64,000 nt of DNA from Lamellibrachia columna (lineage: Eukaryota > Annelida > Polychaeta > Sabellida > Siboglinidae), in NCBI GenBank assembly GCA_963662155.1, contig OY759263.1, positions 39,641,044 through 39,705,043 of the forward strand, in the 5' to 3' direction. Under the pieces are notes generated by a model. The model was not told the origin of the DNA. It saw nothing but the letters and a program-made list of their open reading frames with translations, and searched no databases. The position numbers were made by a program, and so were the translations under genes. Shown here one piece after another: positions 62,960-64,000 of this stretch (the first letter of the stretch is position 1; each line of letters begins with the position of its first letter).

Positions 62960-63662
62960 GACCGTGGCTAGAGACGTAGTGTGTAACGGACTGCGATACT
63001 GGCAGTGCACCGTGGCTAGAGACGTAGTGTGTAACGGACTGCGATACTGGCAGTGCACCGTGGCTAGAGACGTAGTGTGTAACGGACTGCGATACTGGCA
63101 GTGTACCGTGGCTGGAGACGTAGTGTGTAACGGACTGCGATACTGGCAGTGTACCGTTGCTAGAGACGTAGTGTGTAACGGACTGCGATGTTGGCAGTGC
63201 ACCGTGGCTAGAGACGTAGTGTGTAACGGACTGCGATACTGGCAGTGCACCGTGGCTAGAGACGTAGTGGGTAACGGAATGCGATACTGGCAGTGCACCG
63301 TGGCTAGAGACGTAGTGTGTAACGGACTGCGATACTGGCAGTGCATCGTGGCTAGAGACGTAGTGTGTAACGGACTGCGATACTGGCAGTGTACCGTGGC
63401 TAGAGACGTAGTGTGTAACGGACTGCGATACTGGCAGTGTACCGTGGCTAGAGACGTAGTGTGTAACGGACTGCGATACTGGCAATGTACCGTGGCTAGA
63501 AACGTAGTGTGTAACGGACAGCGATACTGGCAGTGCACGGTGGCTAGAGACGTAGTGTGTAGCGGACTGCGATACTGGCAGTGTACCGTGGCTAGAGACG
63601 TAGTGTGTAACGGACTGCGATACTGGCAGCGTACCGTAGCTAGAGACGTAGTGTGTAACGGA
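62960..63662 (+). repeat. 48-bp minisatellite (about 15 copies)
   Basis: The unit contains GTGGCTAGAGACGTAGTG and AACGGACTGCGATACTGG. As 16 codons without stops it gives a spurious 377-codon frame (period VARDVVCNGLRYWQCT) and long minus-strand frames. Confidence 0.96.
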
Positions 63663-63663
63663 T

Positions 63664-63902
63664 TGCAGACGGACGGACGGACGGACGGACGGACGGACGG
63701 ACGGACGGACGGACGGACGGACGGACGGACGGACGGACGGACGGACGGACGGACGGACGGACGGACGGACGGACGGACGGACGGACGGACGGACGGACGG
63801 ACGGACGGACGGACGGACGGACGGACGGACGGACGGACGGACGGACGGACGGACGGACGGACGGACGGACGGACGGACGGACGGACGGACGGACGGACGG
63901 AC
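63664..63902 (+). repeat. (GACG)n microsatellite
   Basis: About 59 perfect units, immediately after the 48-bp array. It is the same motif as at 59040. Confidence 0.97.
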
Positions 63903-63930
63903 AATAATAACGTATACATGTTTGTTTCAG

Positions 63931-63982
63931 AAGTGATATCGTCGTTATACGATGACGAGGGAGAACACCTTTCTTTACGTCG
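63931..63982 (+). CDS. Weak small-exon candidate at window end
   Basis: Good acceptor (TTTGTTTCAG) and donor GTAATG enclosing 52 open bases (VISSLYDDEGEHLSLR). It has no family match and may be chance; if real it could belong to the gene suggested by the exon at 55804. Confidence 0.25.
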
Positions 63983-64000
63983 GTAATGATCACGACTGCC

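Noticed and set aside
62853..63986. 377-codon open frame
   Set aside because: It spans a 48-bp satellite and a GACG microsatellite. The minus strand is equally open, so openness has no coding meaning.

Overview
The window is repeat-rich eukaryotic DNA from an animal, most likely an invertebrate. The evidence is spliced genes with GT-AG introns, extracellular EGF, chitin-binding-like and PAN/Apple-like modules, several non-LTR retrotransposon clades (CR1-like, RTE-like, jockey/L2-like), a Penelope-like GIY-YIG fragment, and an extreme load of micro- and minisatellites. I cannot name the species. A lophotrochozoan or another marine invertebrate is a guess.

1-39 kb: the 3' part of one large plus-strand gene, which begins before the window. 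I resolve 28 consecutive coding exons from splice signals and reading frame. Twenty-four are EGF-like modules, one per exon and all phase 1-1; most are exactly 111 nt. They are followed by a 73-codon chitin-binding-type-2-like exon, two divergent EGF exons and a terminal PAN/Apple-like exon with stop and AATAAA. About 1,142 residues are encoded here. The product looks like a secreted or matrix protein with 26 EGF modules. Its introns hold a truncated CR1-like LINE, a minus-strand LINE tail, a Penelope-like endonuclease fragment with hammerhead-like relics, palindromic elements, and huge tandem arrays. Many arrays are anchored on the gene's own splice sites. Two EGF exons are identical copies made by a roughly 2.25-2.5 kb tandem duplication.

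39-44.5 kb: a nearly complete but decayed CR1-like LINE (ORF1 esterase, endonuclease, RT) and, on the minus strand, an RTE-like RT fragment of 298 codons that is still open.

44.7-47.9 kb: a small plus-strand gene I assemble from four phase-compatible exons (about 110 aa). It has an Arg-rich, mitochondrial-presequence-like N-terminus and an AATAAA downstream of the stop. I do not recognise the family.

48-64 kb: mostly satellites with periods of 4, 12, 21, 26, 30, 33, 36 and 48 bp, a LINE relic split by a 532-bp Harbinger-like MITE with a TTA target duplication, and an exon at 55.8 kb resembling the N-terminal MNNL domain of Delta/Serrate/LAG-2 ligands. That exon carries a 12-G tract that breaks its frame. 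Most long open frames here lie in satellites whose unit is a multiple of 3 bp and are not genes.

The most unusual theme is minisatellites born at splice junctions. A 37-bp unit amplifies a 5' splice site about 56 times, a 56-bp unit amplifies the end of an EGF exon plus its donor about 11 times, and a 30/28-bp unit carries an acceptor-like motif about 125 times.
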